Below, in pieces: positions 9,801-23,700 of a stretch of 64,000 nucleotides of DNA. The translations under genes and the position numbers were made by a program. Position 1 is the stretch's first letter. Each line of letters starts with the position of its first letter. The notes beneath the pieces were generated by a model. The model did no database searches and was not told the origin of the DNA. It saw only the letters and a list, made by a program, of their open reading frames with translations. This stretch comes from Limanda limanda (taxonomy: Eukaryota; Chordata; Actinopteri; Pleuronectiformes; Pleuronectidae), in contig NW_026870393.1 in the NCBI RefSeq assembly GCF_963576545.1, positions 44,852-108,851 of the forward strand. Reading direction: 5' to 3'.

Positions 9801-10916
9801 TGAGGAGATATTCTTGAATAACTTTTTTTGTGAAGGTCGGAGAGACTTGCAAGTAGGCTCTACCCCCACTAAATGGGGTTGCGCGCATCGATCAGTACCA
9901 TCCTTGAGCTTCTCCGACTTTCGGAAGGGTTAGGGTTAGGGTTAGGGATGAAAGCACATAGGAGAAAGAGATATTCTTGAATAACTTTTTTTGTGAAGGT
10001 CGGAGAGACTTGCAAGTAGGCTCTACTCCCACTAAATGGGGTAGCGCGCATCGATCGGTACCATCCTTGAGCTTCTCCGACTTTCGGAAGGGTTAGGGTT
10101 AGGGTTAGGGATGAAAGCACATAGGAGAAAGAGATATTCTTGAATAACTTTTTTTGTGAAGGTCGGAGAGACTTGCAAGTAGGCTCTACCCCCACTAAAT
10201 GGGGTAGTGCAAATCGATCGGTACCATCCTTGAGCTTCTCCGACTTTCGGAAGGGTTAGGGTTAGGGTTAGGGATGAAAGCACATAGGAGAAAGAGATAT
10301 TCTTGAATAACTTTTTTTGTGAAGGTCGGAGAGACTTGCAAGTAGGCTCTACCCCCACTAAATGGGGTAGCGCGCATCGATCGGTACCATCCTTGAGCTT
10401 CTCCGACTTTCGGAAGGGTTAGGGTTAGGGTTAGGGATGAAAGCACATAGGAGAAAGAGATATTCTTGAATAACTTTTTTTGTGAAGGTCGGAGAGACTT
10501 GGAAAGTGGTTGCATCTGGACTAATTTGGGTCCTGCGGATCGATTGGTACCATCCCTTAGCTTGTACGACCTTCGGAAGAGGTCGACCGACGAAATTCCC
10601 CCAAATCTGAGGAGATATTCTTGAATAACTTTTTTTGTGAAGGTCGGAGAGACTTGCAAGTAGGCTCTACCCCCACTAAATGGGGTTGCGCGCATCGATC
10701 GGTACCATCCTTGAGCTTCTCCGACTTTCGGAAGGGTTAGGGTTAGGGTTAGGGATGAAAGCACATAGGAGAAAGAGATATTCTTGAATAACTTTTTTTG
10801 TGAAGGTCGGAGAGACTTGCAAGTAGGCTCTACCCCCACTAAATGGGGTAGCGCGCATCGATCGGTACCATCCTTGAGCTTCTCCGACTTTCGGAAGGGT
10901 TAGGGTTAGGGTTAGG
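6898..10916 (+). repeat. Sub-array II copy 2: 4019-bp higher-order repeat
   Basis: Eighteen units: L, S, L, S, L, S, L, S, S, S, L, S, L, S, S, S, L, S. It matches copy 1 at an offset of 3856 bp in its left part and 4019 bp in its right part. The difference is exactly one extra S unit. Matching markers include CTTTTGG (7835), TTAAAT (8209-8214), CTACTCCC (near 8735 and 10023) and CCCTTAGC (near 9267 and 10555). The unit at 8822 carries GTGCGAATC, a relative of the GTGCAAATC form at 6188 and 10207, so the extra unit came from this family. No gene is present. Confidence 0.85.
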
Positions 10917-13900
10917 GATGAAAGCACATAGGAGAAAGAGATATTCTTGAATAACTTTTTTTGTGAAGGTCGGAGAGACTTGGAAAGTGGTTGCATCTGG
11001 ACTAATTTGGGTCCTGCGGATCGATTGGTACCATCCCCGAGCTTGTACGACCTTCGGAAGAGGTCGACCGACGAAATTCCCCCAAATCTGAGGAGATATT
11101 CTTGAATAACTTTTTTTGTGAAGGTCGGAGAGACTTGCAAGTAGGCTCTACCCCCACTAAATGGGGTTGCGCGCATCGATCGGTACCATCCTTGAGCTTC
11201 TCCGACTTTCGGAAGGGTTAGGGTTAGGGTTAGGGATGAAAGCACATAGGAGAAAGAGATATTCTTGAATAACTTTTTTTGTGAAGGTCGGAGAGACTTG
11301 CAAGTAGGCTCTACCCCCACTAAATGGGGTAGCGCGCATCGATCGGTACCATCTTTGAGCTTCTCCGACTTTCGGAAGGGTTAGGGTTAGGGTTAGGGAT
11401 GAAAGCACATAGGAGAAAGAGATATTCTTGAATAACTTTTTTTGTGAAGGTCGGAGAGACTTGGAAAGTGGTTGCATCTGGACTAATTTGGGTCCTGCGG
11501 ATCGATTGGTACCATCCCCGAGCTTGTACGACCTTCGGAAGAGGTCGACCGACGAAATTCCCCCAAATCTGAGGAGATATTCTTGAATAACTTTTTTTGT
11601 GAAGGTCGGAGAGACTTGCAAGTAGGCTCTACCCCCACTAAATGGGGTAGCGCGCATCGATCGGTACCATCCTTGAGCTTTTCCGACTTTCGGAAGGGTT
11701 AGGGTTAGGGTTAGGGATGAAAGCACATAGGAGAAAGAGATATTCTTGAATAACTTTTTTTGTGAAGGTCGGAGAGACTTGCAAGTAGGCTCTACCCCCA
11801 CTAAATGGGGTAGCGCGCATCGATCGGTACCATCCTTGAGCTTCTCCGACTTTCGGAAGGGTTAGGGTTAGGGTTAGGGATGAAAGCACATAGGAGAAAG
11901 AGATATTCTTGAATAACTTTTTTTGTGAAGGTCGGAGAGACTTGCAAGTAGGCTCTACCCCCACTAAATGGGGTAGCGCGCATCGATCGGTACCATCCTT
12001 GAGCTTCTCCGACTTTCGGAAGGGTTAGGGTTAGGGTTAGGGATGAAAGCACATAGGAGAAAGAGATATTCTTGAATAACTTTTTTTGTGAAGGTCGGAG
12101 AGACTTGGAAAGTGGTTGCATCTGGACTAATTTGGGTCCTGCGGATCGATTGGTACCATCCCCGAGCTTGTACGACCTTCGGAAGAGGTCGACCGACGAA
12201 ATTCCCCCAAATCTGAGGAGATATTCTTGAATAACTTTTTTTGTGAAGGTCGGAGAGACTTGCAAGTAGGCTCTACCCCCACTAAATGGGGTAGCGCGCA
12301 TCGATCGGTACCATCCTTGAGCTTCTCCGACTTTCGGAAGGGTTAGGGTTAGGGTTAGGGATGAAAGCACATAGGAGAAAGAGATATTCTTGAATAACTT
12401 TTTTTGTGAAGGTCGGAGAGACTTGGAAAGTGGTTGCATCTGGACTAATTTGGGTCCTGCGGATCGATTGGTACCATCCCCGAGCTTGTACGACCTTCGG
12501 AAGAGGTCGACCGACGAAATTCCCCCAAATCTGAGGAGATATTCTTGAATAACTTTTTTTGTGAAGGTCGGAGAGACTTGCAAGTAGGCTTTACCCCCAC
12601 TAAATGGGGTAGCGCGCATCGATCGGTACCATCCTTGAGCTTCTCCGACTTTCGGAAGGGTTAGGGTTAGGGTTAGGGATGAAAGCACATAGGAGAAAGA
12701 GATATTCTTGAATAACCTTTTTTGTGAAGGTCGGAGAGACTTGCAAGTAGGCTCTACCCCCACTAAATGGGGTAGCGCGCATCGATCGGTACCATCCTTG
12801 AGCTTCTCCGACTTTCGGAAGGGTTAGGGTTAGGGTTAGGGATGAAAGCACATAGGAGAAAGAGATATTCTTGAATAACTTTTTTTGTGAAGGTCGGAGA
12901 GACTTGCAAGTAGGCTCTACCCCCACTAAATGGGGTAGCGCGCATCGATCGGTACCATCCTTGAGCTTCTCCGACTTTCGGAAGGGTTAGGGTTAGGGTT
13001 AGGGATGAAAGCACATAGGAGAAAGAGATATTCTTGAATAACTTTTTTTGTGAAGGTCGGAGAGACTTGGAAAGTGGTTGCATCTGGACTAATTTGGGTC
13101 CTGCGGATCGATTGGTACCATCCCCGAGCTTGTACGACCTTGGGAAGAGGTCGACCGACGAAATTCCCCCAAATCTGAGGAGATATTCTTGAATAACTTT
13201 TTTTGTGAAGGTCGGAGAGACTTGCAAGTAGGCTCTACCCCCACTAAATGGGGTAGCGCGCATCGATCGGTACCATCCTTGAGCTTCTCCGACTTTCGGA
13301 AGGGTTAGGGTTAGGGTTAGGGATGAAAGCACATAGGAGAAAGAGATATTCTTGAATAACTTTTTTTGTGAAGGTCGGAGAGACTTGCAAGTAGGCTCTA
13401 CCCCCACTAAATGGGGTAGCGCGCATCGATCGGTACCATCCTTGAGCTTCTCCGACTTTCGGAAGGGTTAGGGTTAGGGTTAGGGATGAAAGCACATAGG
13501 AGAAAGAGATATTCTTGAATAACTTTTTTTGTGAAGGTCGGAGAGACTTGCAAGTAGGCTCTACCCCCACTAAATGGGGTAGCGCGCATCGATCGGTACC
13601 ATCCTTGAGCTTCTCCGACTTTCGGAAGGGTTAGGGTTAGGGTTAGGGATGAAAGCACATAGGAGAAAGAGATATTCTTGAATAACTTTTTTTGTGAAGG
13701 TCGGAGAGACTTGGAAAGTGGTTGCATCTGGACTAATTTGGGTCCTGCGGATCGATTGGTACCATCCCCGAGCTTGTACGACCTTCGGAAGAGGTCGACC
13801 GACGAAATTCCCCCAAATCTGAGGAGATATTCTTGAATAACTTTTTTTGTGAAGGTCGGAGAGACTTGCAAGTAGGCTCTACCCCCACTAAATGGGGTTG

Positions 13901-16215
13901 CGCGCATCGATCGGTACCATCCTTGAGCTTCTCCGACTTTCGGAAGGGTTAGGGTTAGGGTTAGGGATGAAAGCACATAGGAGAAAGAGATATTCTTGAA
14001 TAACTTTTTTTGTGAAGGTCGGAGAGACTTGCAAGTAGGCTCTACCCCCACTAAATGGGGTAGCGCGCATCGATCGGTACCATCCTTGAGCTTCTCCGAC
14101 TTTCGGAAGGGTTAGGGTTAGGGTTAGGGATGAAAGCACATAGGAGAAAGAGATATTCTTGAATAACTTTTTTTGTGAAGGTCGGAGAGACTTGGAAAGT
14201 GGTTGCATCTGGACTAATTTGGGTCCTGCGGATCGATTGGTACCATCCCCGAGCTTGTACGACCTTCGGAAGAGGTCGACCGACGAAATTCCCCCAAATC
14301 TGAGGAGATATTCTTGAATAACTTTTTTTGTGAAGGTCGGAGAGACTTGCAAGTAGGCTCTACCCCCACTAAATGGGGTTGCGCGCATCGATCAGTACCA
14401 TCCTTGAGCTTCTCCGACTTTCGGAAGGGTTAGGGTTAGGGTTAGGGATGAAAGCACATAGGAGAAAGAGATATTCTTGAATAACTTTTTTTGTGAAGGT
14501 CGGAGAGACTTGGAAAGTGGTTGCATCTGGACTAATTTGGGTCCTGCGGATCGATTGGTACCATCCCCGAGCTTGTACGACCTTCGGAAGAGGTCGACCG
14601 ACGAAATTCCCCCAAATCTGAGGAGATATTCTTGAATAACTTTTTTTGTGAAGGTCGGAGAGACTTGCAAGTAGGCTCTACCCCCACTAAATGGGGTTGC
14701 GCGCATCGATCAGTACCATCCTTGAGCTTCTCCGACTTTCGGAAGGGTTAGGGTTAGGGTTAGGGATGAAAGCACATAGGAGAAAGAGATATTCTTGAAT
14801 AACTTTTTTTGTGAAGGTCGGAGAGACTTGCAAGTAGGCTCTACCCCCACTAAATGGGGTAGCGCGCATCGATCAGTACCATCCTTGAGCTTCTCCGACT
14901 TTCGGAAGGGTTAGGGTTAGGGTTAGGGATGAAAGCACATAGGAGAAAGAGATATTCTTGAATAACTTTTTTTGTGAAGGTCGGAGAGACTTGCAAGTAG
15001 GCTCTACCCCCACTAAATGGGGTAGCGCGCATCGATCGGTACCATCCTTGAGCTTCTCCGACTTTCGGAAGGGTTAGGGTTAGGGTTAGGGATGAAAGCA
15101 CATAGGAGAAAGAGATATTCTTGAATAACTTTTTTTGTGAAGGTCGGAGAGACTTGCAAGTAGGCTCTACCCCCACTAAATGGGGTAGCGCGCATCGATC
15201 AGTACCATCCTTGAGCTTCTCCGACTTTCGGAAGGGTTAGGGTTAGGGTTAGGGATGAAAGCACATAGGAGAAAGAGATATTCTTGAATAACTTTTTTTG
15301 TGAAGGTCGGAGAGACTTGGAAAGTGGTTGCATCTGGACTAATTTGGGTCCTGCGGATCGATTGGTACCATCCCCGAGCTTGTACGACCTTCGGAAGAGG
15401 TCGACCGACGAAATTCCCCCAAATCTGAGGAGATATTCTTGAATAACTTTTTTTGTGAAGGTCGGAGAGACTTGCAAGTAGGCTCTACCCCCACTAAATG
15501 GGGTTGCGCGCATCGATCAGTACCATCCTTGAGCTTCTCCGACTTTCGGAAGGGTTAGGGTTAGGGTTAGGGATGAAAGCACATAGGAGAAAGAGATATT
15601 CTTGAATAACTTTTTTTGTGAAGGTCGGAGAGACTTGCAAGTAGGCTCTACCCCCACTAAATGGGGTAGCGCGCATCGATCGGTACCATCCTTGAGCTTC
15701 TCCGACTTTCGGAAGGGTTAGGGTTAGGGTTAGGGATGAAAGCACATAGGAGAAAGAGATATTCTTGAATAACTTTTTTTGTGAAGGTCGGAGAGACTTG
15801 CAAGTAGGCTCTACCCCCACTAAATGGGGTAGCGCGCATCGATCAGTACCATCCTTGAGCTTCTCCGACTTTCGGAAGGGTTAGGGTTAGGGTTAGGGAT
15901 GAAAGCACATAGGAGAAAGAGATATTCTTGAATAACTTTTTTTGTGAAGGTCGGAGAGACTTGGAAAGTGGTTGCATCTGGACTAATTTGGGTCCTGCGG
16001 ATCGATTGGTACCATCCCCGAGCTTGTACGACCTTCGGAAGAGGTCGACCGACGAAATTCCCCCAAATCTGAGGAGATATTCTTGAATAACTTTTTTTGT
16101 GAAGGTCGGAGAGACTTGCAAGTAGGCTCTACCCCCACTAAATGGGGTTGCGCGCATCGATCGGTACCATCCTTGAGCTTCTCCGACTTTCGGAAGGGTT
16201 AGGGTTAGGGTTAGG
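10917..16215 (+). repeat. Sub-array III: irregular stretch with 2250-bp local period
   Basis: Twenty-three units: L, S, L, S, S, L, L, S, S, L, S, S, L, S, L, L, S, S, S, L, S, S, L. The ten-unit stretch 13648-15897 (2250 bp) begins to repeat at 15898, where the unit order L S L L S S recurs. Private variants include ATCTTTG near 11353, AACC before the T tract near 12716 and CCTTGGG near 13139-13144. No gene is present. Confidence 0.75.
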
Positions 16216-18465
16216 GATGAAAGCACATAGGAGAAAGAGATATTCTTGAATAACTTTTTTTGTGAAGGTCGGAGAGACTTGCAAGTAGGCTCTACCCCCA
16301 CTAAATGGGGTAGCGCGCATCGATCGGTACCATCCTTGAGCTTCTCCGACTTTCGGAAGGGTTAGGGTTAGGGTTAGGGATGAAAGCACATAGGAGAAAG
16401 AGATATTCTTGAATAACTTTTTTTGTGAAGGTCGGAGAGACTTGGAAAGTGGTTGCATCTGGACTAATTTGGGTCCTGCGGATCGATTGGTACCATCCCC
16501 GAGCTTGTACGACCTTCGGAAGAGGTCGACCGACGAAATTCCCCCAAATCTGAGGAGATATTCTTGAATAACTTTTTTTGTGAAGGTCGGAGAGACTTGC
16601 AAGTAGGCTCTACCCCCACTAAATGGGGTTGCGCGCATCGATCAGTACCATCCTTGAGCTTCTCCGACTTTCGGAAGGGTTAGGGTTAGGGTTAGGGATG
16701 AAAGCACATAGGAGAAAGAGATATTCTTGAATAACTTTTTTTGTGAAGGTCGGAGAGACTTGGAAAGTGGTTGCATCTGGACTAATTTGGGTCCTGCGGA
16801 TCGATTGGTACCATCCCCGAGCTTGTACGACCTTCGGAAGAGGTCGACCGACGAAATTCCCCCAAATCTGAGGAGATATTCTTGAATAACTTTTTTTGTG
16901 AAGGTCGGAGAGACTTGCAAGTAGGCTCTACCCCCACTAAATGGGGTTGCGCGCATCGATCAGTACCATCCTTGAGCTTCTCCGACTTTCGGAAGGGTTA
17001 GGGTTAGGGTTAGGGATGAAAGCACATAGGAGAAAGAGATATTCTTGAATAACTTTTTTTGTGAAGGTCGGAGAGACTTGCAAGTAGGCTCTACCCCCAC
17101 TAAATGGGGTAGCGCGCATCGATCGGTACCATCCTTGAGCTTCTCCGACTTTCGGAAGGGTTAGGGTTAGGGTTAGGGATGAAAGCACATAGGAGAAAGA
17201 GATATTCTTGAATAACTTTTTTTGTGAAGGTCGGAGAGACTTGCAAGTAGGCTCTACCCCCACTAAATGGGGTAGCGCGCATCGATCGGTACCATCCTTG
17301 AGCTTCTCCGACTTTCGGAAGGGTTAGGGTTAGGGTTAGGGATGAAAGCACATAGGAGAAAGAGATATTCTTGAATAACTTTTTTTGTGAAGGTCGGAGA
17401 GACTTGGAAAGTGGTTGCATCTGGACTAATTTGGGTCCTGCGGATCGATTGGTACCATCCCCGAGCTTGTACGACCTTCGGAAGAGGTCGACCGACGAAA
17501 TTCCCCCAAATCTGAGGAGATATTCTTGAATAACTTTTTTTGTGAAGGTCGGAGAGACTTGCAAGTAGGCTCTACCCCCACTAAATGGGGTTGCGCGCAT
17601 CGATCGGTACCATCCTTGAGCTTCTCCGACTTTCGGAAGGGTTAGGGTTAGGGTTAGGGATGAAAGCACATAGGAGAAAGAGATATTCTTGAATAACTTT
17701 TTTTGTGAAGGTCGGAGAGACTTGCAAGTAGGCTCTACCCCCACTAAATGGGGTAGCGCGCATCGATCGGTACCATCCTTGAGCTTCTCCGACTTTCGGA
17801 AGGGTTAGGGTTAGGGTTAGGGATGAAAGCACATAGGAGAAAGAGATATTCTTGAATAACTTTTTTTGTGAAGGTCGGAGAGACTTGGAAAGTGGTTGCA
17901 TCTGGACTAATTTGGGTCCTGCAGATCGATTGGTACCATCCCCGAGCTTGTACGACCTTCGGAAGAGGTCGACCGACGAAATTCCCCCAAATCTGAGGAG
18001 ATATTCTTGAATAACTTTTTTTGTGAAGGTCGGAGAGACTTGCAAGTAGGCTCTACCCCCACTAAATGGGGTTGCGCGCATCGATCAGTACCATCCTTGA
18101 GCTTCTCCGACTTTCGGAAGGGTTAGGGTTAGGGTTAGGGATGAAAGCACATAGGAGAAAGAGATATTCTTGAATAACTTTTTTTGTGAAGGTCGGAGAG
18201 ACTTGCAAGTAGGCTCTACCCCCACTAAATGGGGTAGCGCGCATCGATCGGTACCATCCTTGAGCTTCTCCGACTTTCGGAAGGGTTAGGGTTAGGGTTA
18301 GGGATGAAAGCACATAGGAGAAAGAGATATTCTTGAATAACTTTTTTTGTGAAGGTCGGAGAGACTTGCAAGTAGGCTCTACCCCCACTAAATGGGGTAG
18401 CGCGCATCGATCGGTACCATCCTTGAGCTTCTCCGACTTTCGGAAGGGTTAGGGTTAGGGTTAGG

Positions 18466-20071
18466 GATGAAAGCACATAGGAGAAAGAGATATTCTTGAA
18501 TAACTTTTTTTGTGAAGGTCGGAGAGACTTGGAAAGTGGTTGCATCTGGACTAATTTGGGTCCTGCGGATCGATTGGTACCATCCCCGAGCTTGTACGAC
18601 CTTCGGAAGAGGTCGACCGACGAAATTCCCCCAAATCTGAGGAGATATTCTTGAATAACTTTTTTTGTGAAGGTCGGAGAGACTTGCAAGTAGGCTTTAC
18701 CCCCACTAAATGGGGTAGCGCGCATCGATCGGTACCATCCTTGAGCTTCTCCGACTTTCGGAAGGGTTAGGGTTAGGGTTAGGGATGAAAGCACATAGGA
18801 GAAAGAGATATTCTTGAATAACTTTTTTTGTGAAGGTCGGAGAGACTTGCAAGTAGGCTCTACCCCCACTAAATGGGGTAGCGCGCATCGATCAGTACCA
18901 TCCTTGAGCTTCTCCGACTTTCGGAAGGGTTAGGGTTAGGGTTAGGGATGAAAGCACATAGGAGAAAGAGATATTCTTGAATAACTTTTTTTGTGAAGGT
19001 CGGAGAGACTTGCAAGTAGGCTCTACCCCCACTAAATGGGGTAGCGCGCATCGATCGGTACCATCCTTGAGCTTCTCCGACTTTCGGAAGGGTTAGGGTT
19101 AGGGTTAGGGATGAAAGCACATAGGAGAAAGAGATATTCTTGAATAACTTTTTTTGTGAAGGTCGGAGAGACTTGGAAAGTGGTTGCATCTGGACTAATT
19201 TGGGTCCTGCGGATCGATTGGTACCATCCCCGAGCTTGTACGACCTTCGGAAGAGGTCGACCGACGAAATTCCCCCAAATCTGAGGAGATATTCTTGAAT
19301 AACTTTTTTTGTGAAGGTCGGAGAGACTTGCAAGTAGGCTCTACCCCCACTAAATGGGGTAGCGCGCATCGATCGGTACCATCCTTGAGCTTCTCCGACT
19401 TTCGGAAGGGTTAGGGTTAGGGTTAGGGATGAAAGCACATAGGAGAAAGAGATATTCTTGAATAACTTTTTTTGTGAAGGTCGGAGAGACTTGCAAGTAG
19501 GCTCTACCCCCACTAAATGGGGTAGCGCGCATCGATCGGTACCATCCTTGAGCTTCTCCGACTTTCGGAAGGGTTAGGGTTAGGGTTAGGGATGAAAGCA
19601 CATAGGAGAAAGAGATATTCTTGAATAACTTTTTTTGTGAAGGTCGGAGAGACTTGCAAGTAGGCTCTACCCCCACTAAATGGGGTAGCGCGCATCGATC
19701 GGTACCATCCTTGAGCTTCTCCGACTTTCGGAAGGGTTAGGGTTAGGGTTAGGGATGAAAGCACATAGGAGAAAGAGATATTCTTGAATAACTTTTTTTG
19801 TGAAGGTCGGAGAGACTTGGAAAGTGGTTGCATCTGGACTAATTTGGGTCCTGCGGATCGATTGGTACCATCCCCGAGCTTGTACGACCTTCGGAAGAGG
19901 TCGACCGACGAAATTCCCCCAAATCTGAGGAGATATTCTTGAATAACTTTTTTTGTGAAGGTCGGAGAGACTTGCAAGTAGGCTCTACCCCCACTAAATG
20001 GGGTTGCGCGCATCGATCGGTACCATTTTTGAGCTTCTCCGACTTTCGGAAGGGTTAGGGTTAGGGTTAGG
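18466..20071 (+). repeat. Seven-unit block present only in copy 1 of the large duplication
   Basis: Units L, S, S, L, S, S, L (1606 bp) lie between the GCAGATC-marked unit group and the three-hexamer/four-hexamer L pair. In copy 2 the corresponding junction lies in the L unit 35972-36289. Its left part has GCGGATC like the unit at 18466, and its right part has GGGGTT and CAGTACC like the unit at 20072. A crossover inside that unit would explain both. The block was therefore either lost from copy 2 or gained in copy 1. Confidence 0.7.
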
Positions 20072-20389
20072 GATGAAAGCACATAGGAGAAAGAGATATT
20101 CTTGAATAACTTTTTTTGTGAAGGTCGGAGAGACTTGGAAAGTGGTTGCATCTGGACTAATTTGGGTCCTGCAGATCGATTGGTACCATCCCCGAGCTTG
20201 TACGACCTTCGGAAGAGGTCGACCGACGAAATTCCCCCAAATCTGAGGAGATATTCTTGAATAACTTTTTTTGTGAAGGTCGGAGAGACTTGCAAGTAGG
20301 CTCTACCCCCACTAAATGGGGTTGCGCGCATCGATCAGTACCATCCTTGAGCTTCTCCGACTTTCGGAAGGGTTAGGGTTAGGGTTAGG

Positions 20390-20713
20390 GATGAAAGCAC
20401 ATAGGAGAAAGAGATATTCTTGAATAACTTTTTTTGTGAAGGTCGGAGAGACTTGGAAAGTGGTTGCATCTGGACTAATTTGGGTCCTGCGGATCGATTG
20501 GTACCATCCCCGAGCTTGTACGACCTTCGGAAGAGGTCGACCGACGAAATTCCCCCAAATCTGAGGAGATATTCTTGAATAACTTTTTTTGTGAAGGTCG
20601 GAGAGACTTGCAAGTAGGCTCTACCCCCACTAAATGGGGTTGCGCGCATCGATCAGTACCATCCTTGAGCTTCTCCGACTTTCGGAAGGGTTAGGGTTAG
20701 GGTTAGGGTTAGG
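20390..20713 (+). repeat. L unit with four TTAGGG hexamers (324 bp)
   Basis: The telomeric block has one extra hexamer (five G-tracts). Only this unit and its duplicate at 36290-36613 have the expanded form. Confidence 0.93.
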
Positions 20714-23700
20714 GATGAAAGCACATAGGAGAAAGAGATATTCTTGAATAACTTTTTTTGTGAAGGTCGGAGAGACTTGCAAGTAGGCTCTACCCCCACT
20801 AAATGGGGTAGCGCGCATCGATCGGTACCATTCTTGAGCTTCTCCGACTTTCGGAAGGGTTAGGGTTAGGGTTAGGGATGAAAGCACATAGGAGAAAGAG
20901 ATATTCTTGAATAACTTTTTTTGTGAAGGTCGGAGAGACTTGCAAGTAGGCTCTACCCCCACTAAATGGGGTAGCGCGCATCGATCGGTACCATCCTTGA
21001 GCTTCTCCGACTTTCGGAAGGGTTAGGGTTAGGGTTAGGGATGAAAGCACATAGGAGAAAGAGATATTCTTGAATAACTTTTTTTGTGAAGGTCGGAGAG
21101 ACTTGCAAGTAGGCTCTACCCCCACTAAATGGGGTAGCGCGCATCGATCGGTACCATCCTTGAGCTTCTCCGACTTTCGGAAGGGTTAGGGTTAGGGTTA
21201 GGGATGAAAGCACATAGGAGAAAGAGATATTCTTGAATAACTTTTTTTGTGAAGGTCGGAGAGACTTGGAAAGTGGTTGCATCTGGACTAATTTGGGTCC
21301 TGCGGATCGATTGGTACCATCCCCGAGCTTGTACGACCTTCGGAAGAGGTCGACCGACGAAATTCCCCCAAATCTGAGGAGATATTCTTGAATAACTTTT
21401 TTTGTGAAGGTCGGAGAGACTTGCAAGTAGGCTCTACCCCCACTAAATGGGGTTGCGCGCATCGATCAGTACCATCCTTGAGCTTCTCCGACTTTCGGAA
21501 GGGTTAGGGTTAGGGTTAGGGATGAAAGCACATAGGAGAAAGAGATATTCTTGAATAACTTTTTTTGTGAAGGTCGGAGAGACTTGGAAAGTGGTTGCAT
21601 CTGGACTAATTTGGGTCCTGCGGATCGATTGGTACCATCCCCGAGCTTGTACGACCTTCGGAAGAGGTCGACCGACGAAATTCCCCCAAATCTGAGGAGA
21701 TATTCTTGAATAACTTTTTTTGTGAAGGTCGGAGAGACTTGCAAGTAGGCTCTACCCCCACTAAATGGGGTTGCGCGCATCGATCAGTACCATCCTTGAG
21801 CTTCTCCGACTTTCGGAAGGGTTAGGGTTAGGGTTAGGGATGAAAGCACATAGGAGAAAGAGATATTCTTGAATAACTTTTTTTGTGAAGGTCGGAGAGA
21901 CTTGCAAGTAGGCTCTACCCCCACTAAATGGGGTTGCGCGCATCGATCAGTACCATCCTTGAGCTTCTCCGACTTTCGGAAGGGTTAGGGTTAGGGTTAG
22001 GGATGAAAGCACATAGGAGAAAGAGATATTCTTGAATAACTTTTTTTGTGAAGGTCGGAGAGACTTGCAAGTAGGCTCTACCCCCACTAAATGGGGTAGC
22101 GCGCATCGATCGGTACCATCCTTGAGCTTCTCCGACTTTCGGAAGGGTTAGGGTTAGGGTTAGGGATGAAAGCACATAGGAGAAAGAGATATTCTTGAAT
22201 AACTTTTTTTGTGAAGGTCGGAGAGACTTGCAAGTAGGCTCTACCCCCACTAAATGGGGTAGCGCGCATCGATCGGTACCATCCTTGAGCTTCTCCGACT
22301 TTCGGAAGGGTTAGGGTTAGGGTTAGGGATGAAAGCACATAGGAGAAAGAGATATTCTTGAATAACTTTTTTTGTGAAGGTCGGAGAGACTTGGAAAGTG
22401 GTTGCATCTGGACTAATTTGGGTCCTGCGGATCGATTGGTACCATCCCCGAGCTTGTACGACCTTCGGAAGAGGTCGACCGACGAAATTCCCCCAAATCT
22501 GAGGAGATATTCTTGAATAACTTTTTTTGTGAAGGTCGGAGAGACTTGCAAGTAGGCTCTACCCCCACTAAATGGGGTTGCGCGCATCGATCGGTACCAT
22601 CCTTGAGCTTCTCGGACTTTCGGAAGGGTTAGGGTTAGGGTTAGGGATGAAAGCACATAGGAGAAAGAGATATTCTTGAATAACTTTTTTTGTGAAGGTC
22701 GGAGAGACTTGCAAGTAGGCTCTACCCCCACTAAATGGGGTTGCGCGCATCGATCAGTACCATCCTTGAGCTTCTCCGACTTTCGGAAGGGTTAGGGTTA
22801 GGGTTAGGGATGAAAGCACATAGGAGAAAGAGATATTCTTGAATAACTTTTTTTGTGAAGGTCGGAGAGACTTGGAAAGTGGTTGCATCTGGACTAATTT
22901 GGGTCCTGCGGATCGATTGGTACCATCCCCGAGCTTGTACGACCTTCGGAAGAGGTCGACCGACGAAATTCCCCCAAATCTGAGGAGATATTCTTGAATA
23001 ACTTTTTTTGTGAAGGTCGGAGAGACTTGCAAGTAGGCTCTACCCCCACTAAATGGGGTTGCGCGCATCGATCAGTACCATCCTTGAGCTTCTCCGACTT
23101 TCGGAAGGGTTAGGGTTAGGGTTAGGGATGAAAGCACATAGGAGAAAGAGATATTCTTGAATAACTTTTTTTGTGAAGGTCGGAGAGACTTGCAAGTAGG
23201 CTCTACCCCCACTAAATGGGGTAGCGCGCATCGATCGGTACCATCCTTGAGCTTCTCCGACTTTCGGAAGGGTTAGGGTTAGGGTTAGGGATGAAAGCAC
23301 ATAGGAGAAAGAGATATTCTTGAATAACTTTTTTTGTGAAGGTCGGAGAGACTTGCAAGTAGGCTCTACCCCCACTAAATGGGGTAGCGCGCATCGATCG
23401 GTACCATCCTTGAGCTTCTCCGACTTTCGGAAGGGTTAGGGTTAGGGTTAGGGATGAAAGCACATAGGAGAAAGAGATATTCTTGAATAACTTTTTTTGT
23501 GAAGGTCGGAGAGACTTGCAAGTAGGCTCTACCCCCACTAAATGGGGTAGCGCGCATCGATCGGTACCATCCTTGAGCTTCTCCGACTTTCGGAAGGGTT
23601 AGGGTTAGGGTTAGGGATGAAAGCACATAGGAGAAAGAGATATTCTTGAATAACTTTTTTTGTGAAGGTCGGAGAGACTTGGAAAGTGGTTGCATCTGGA

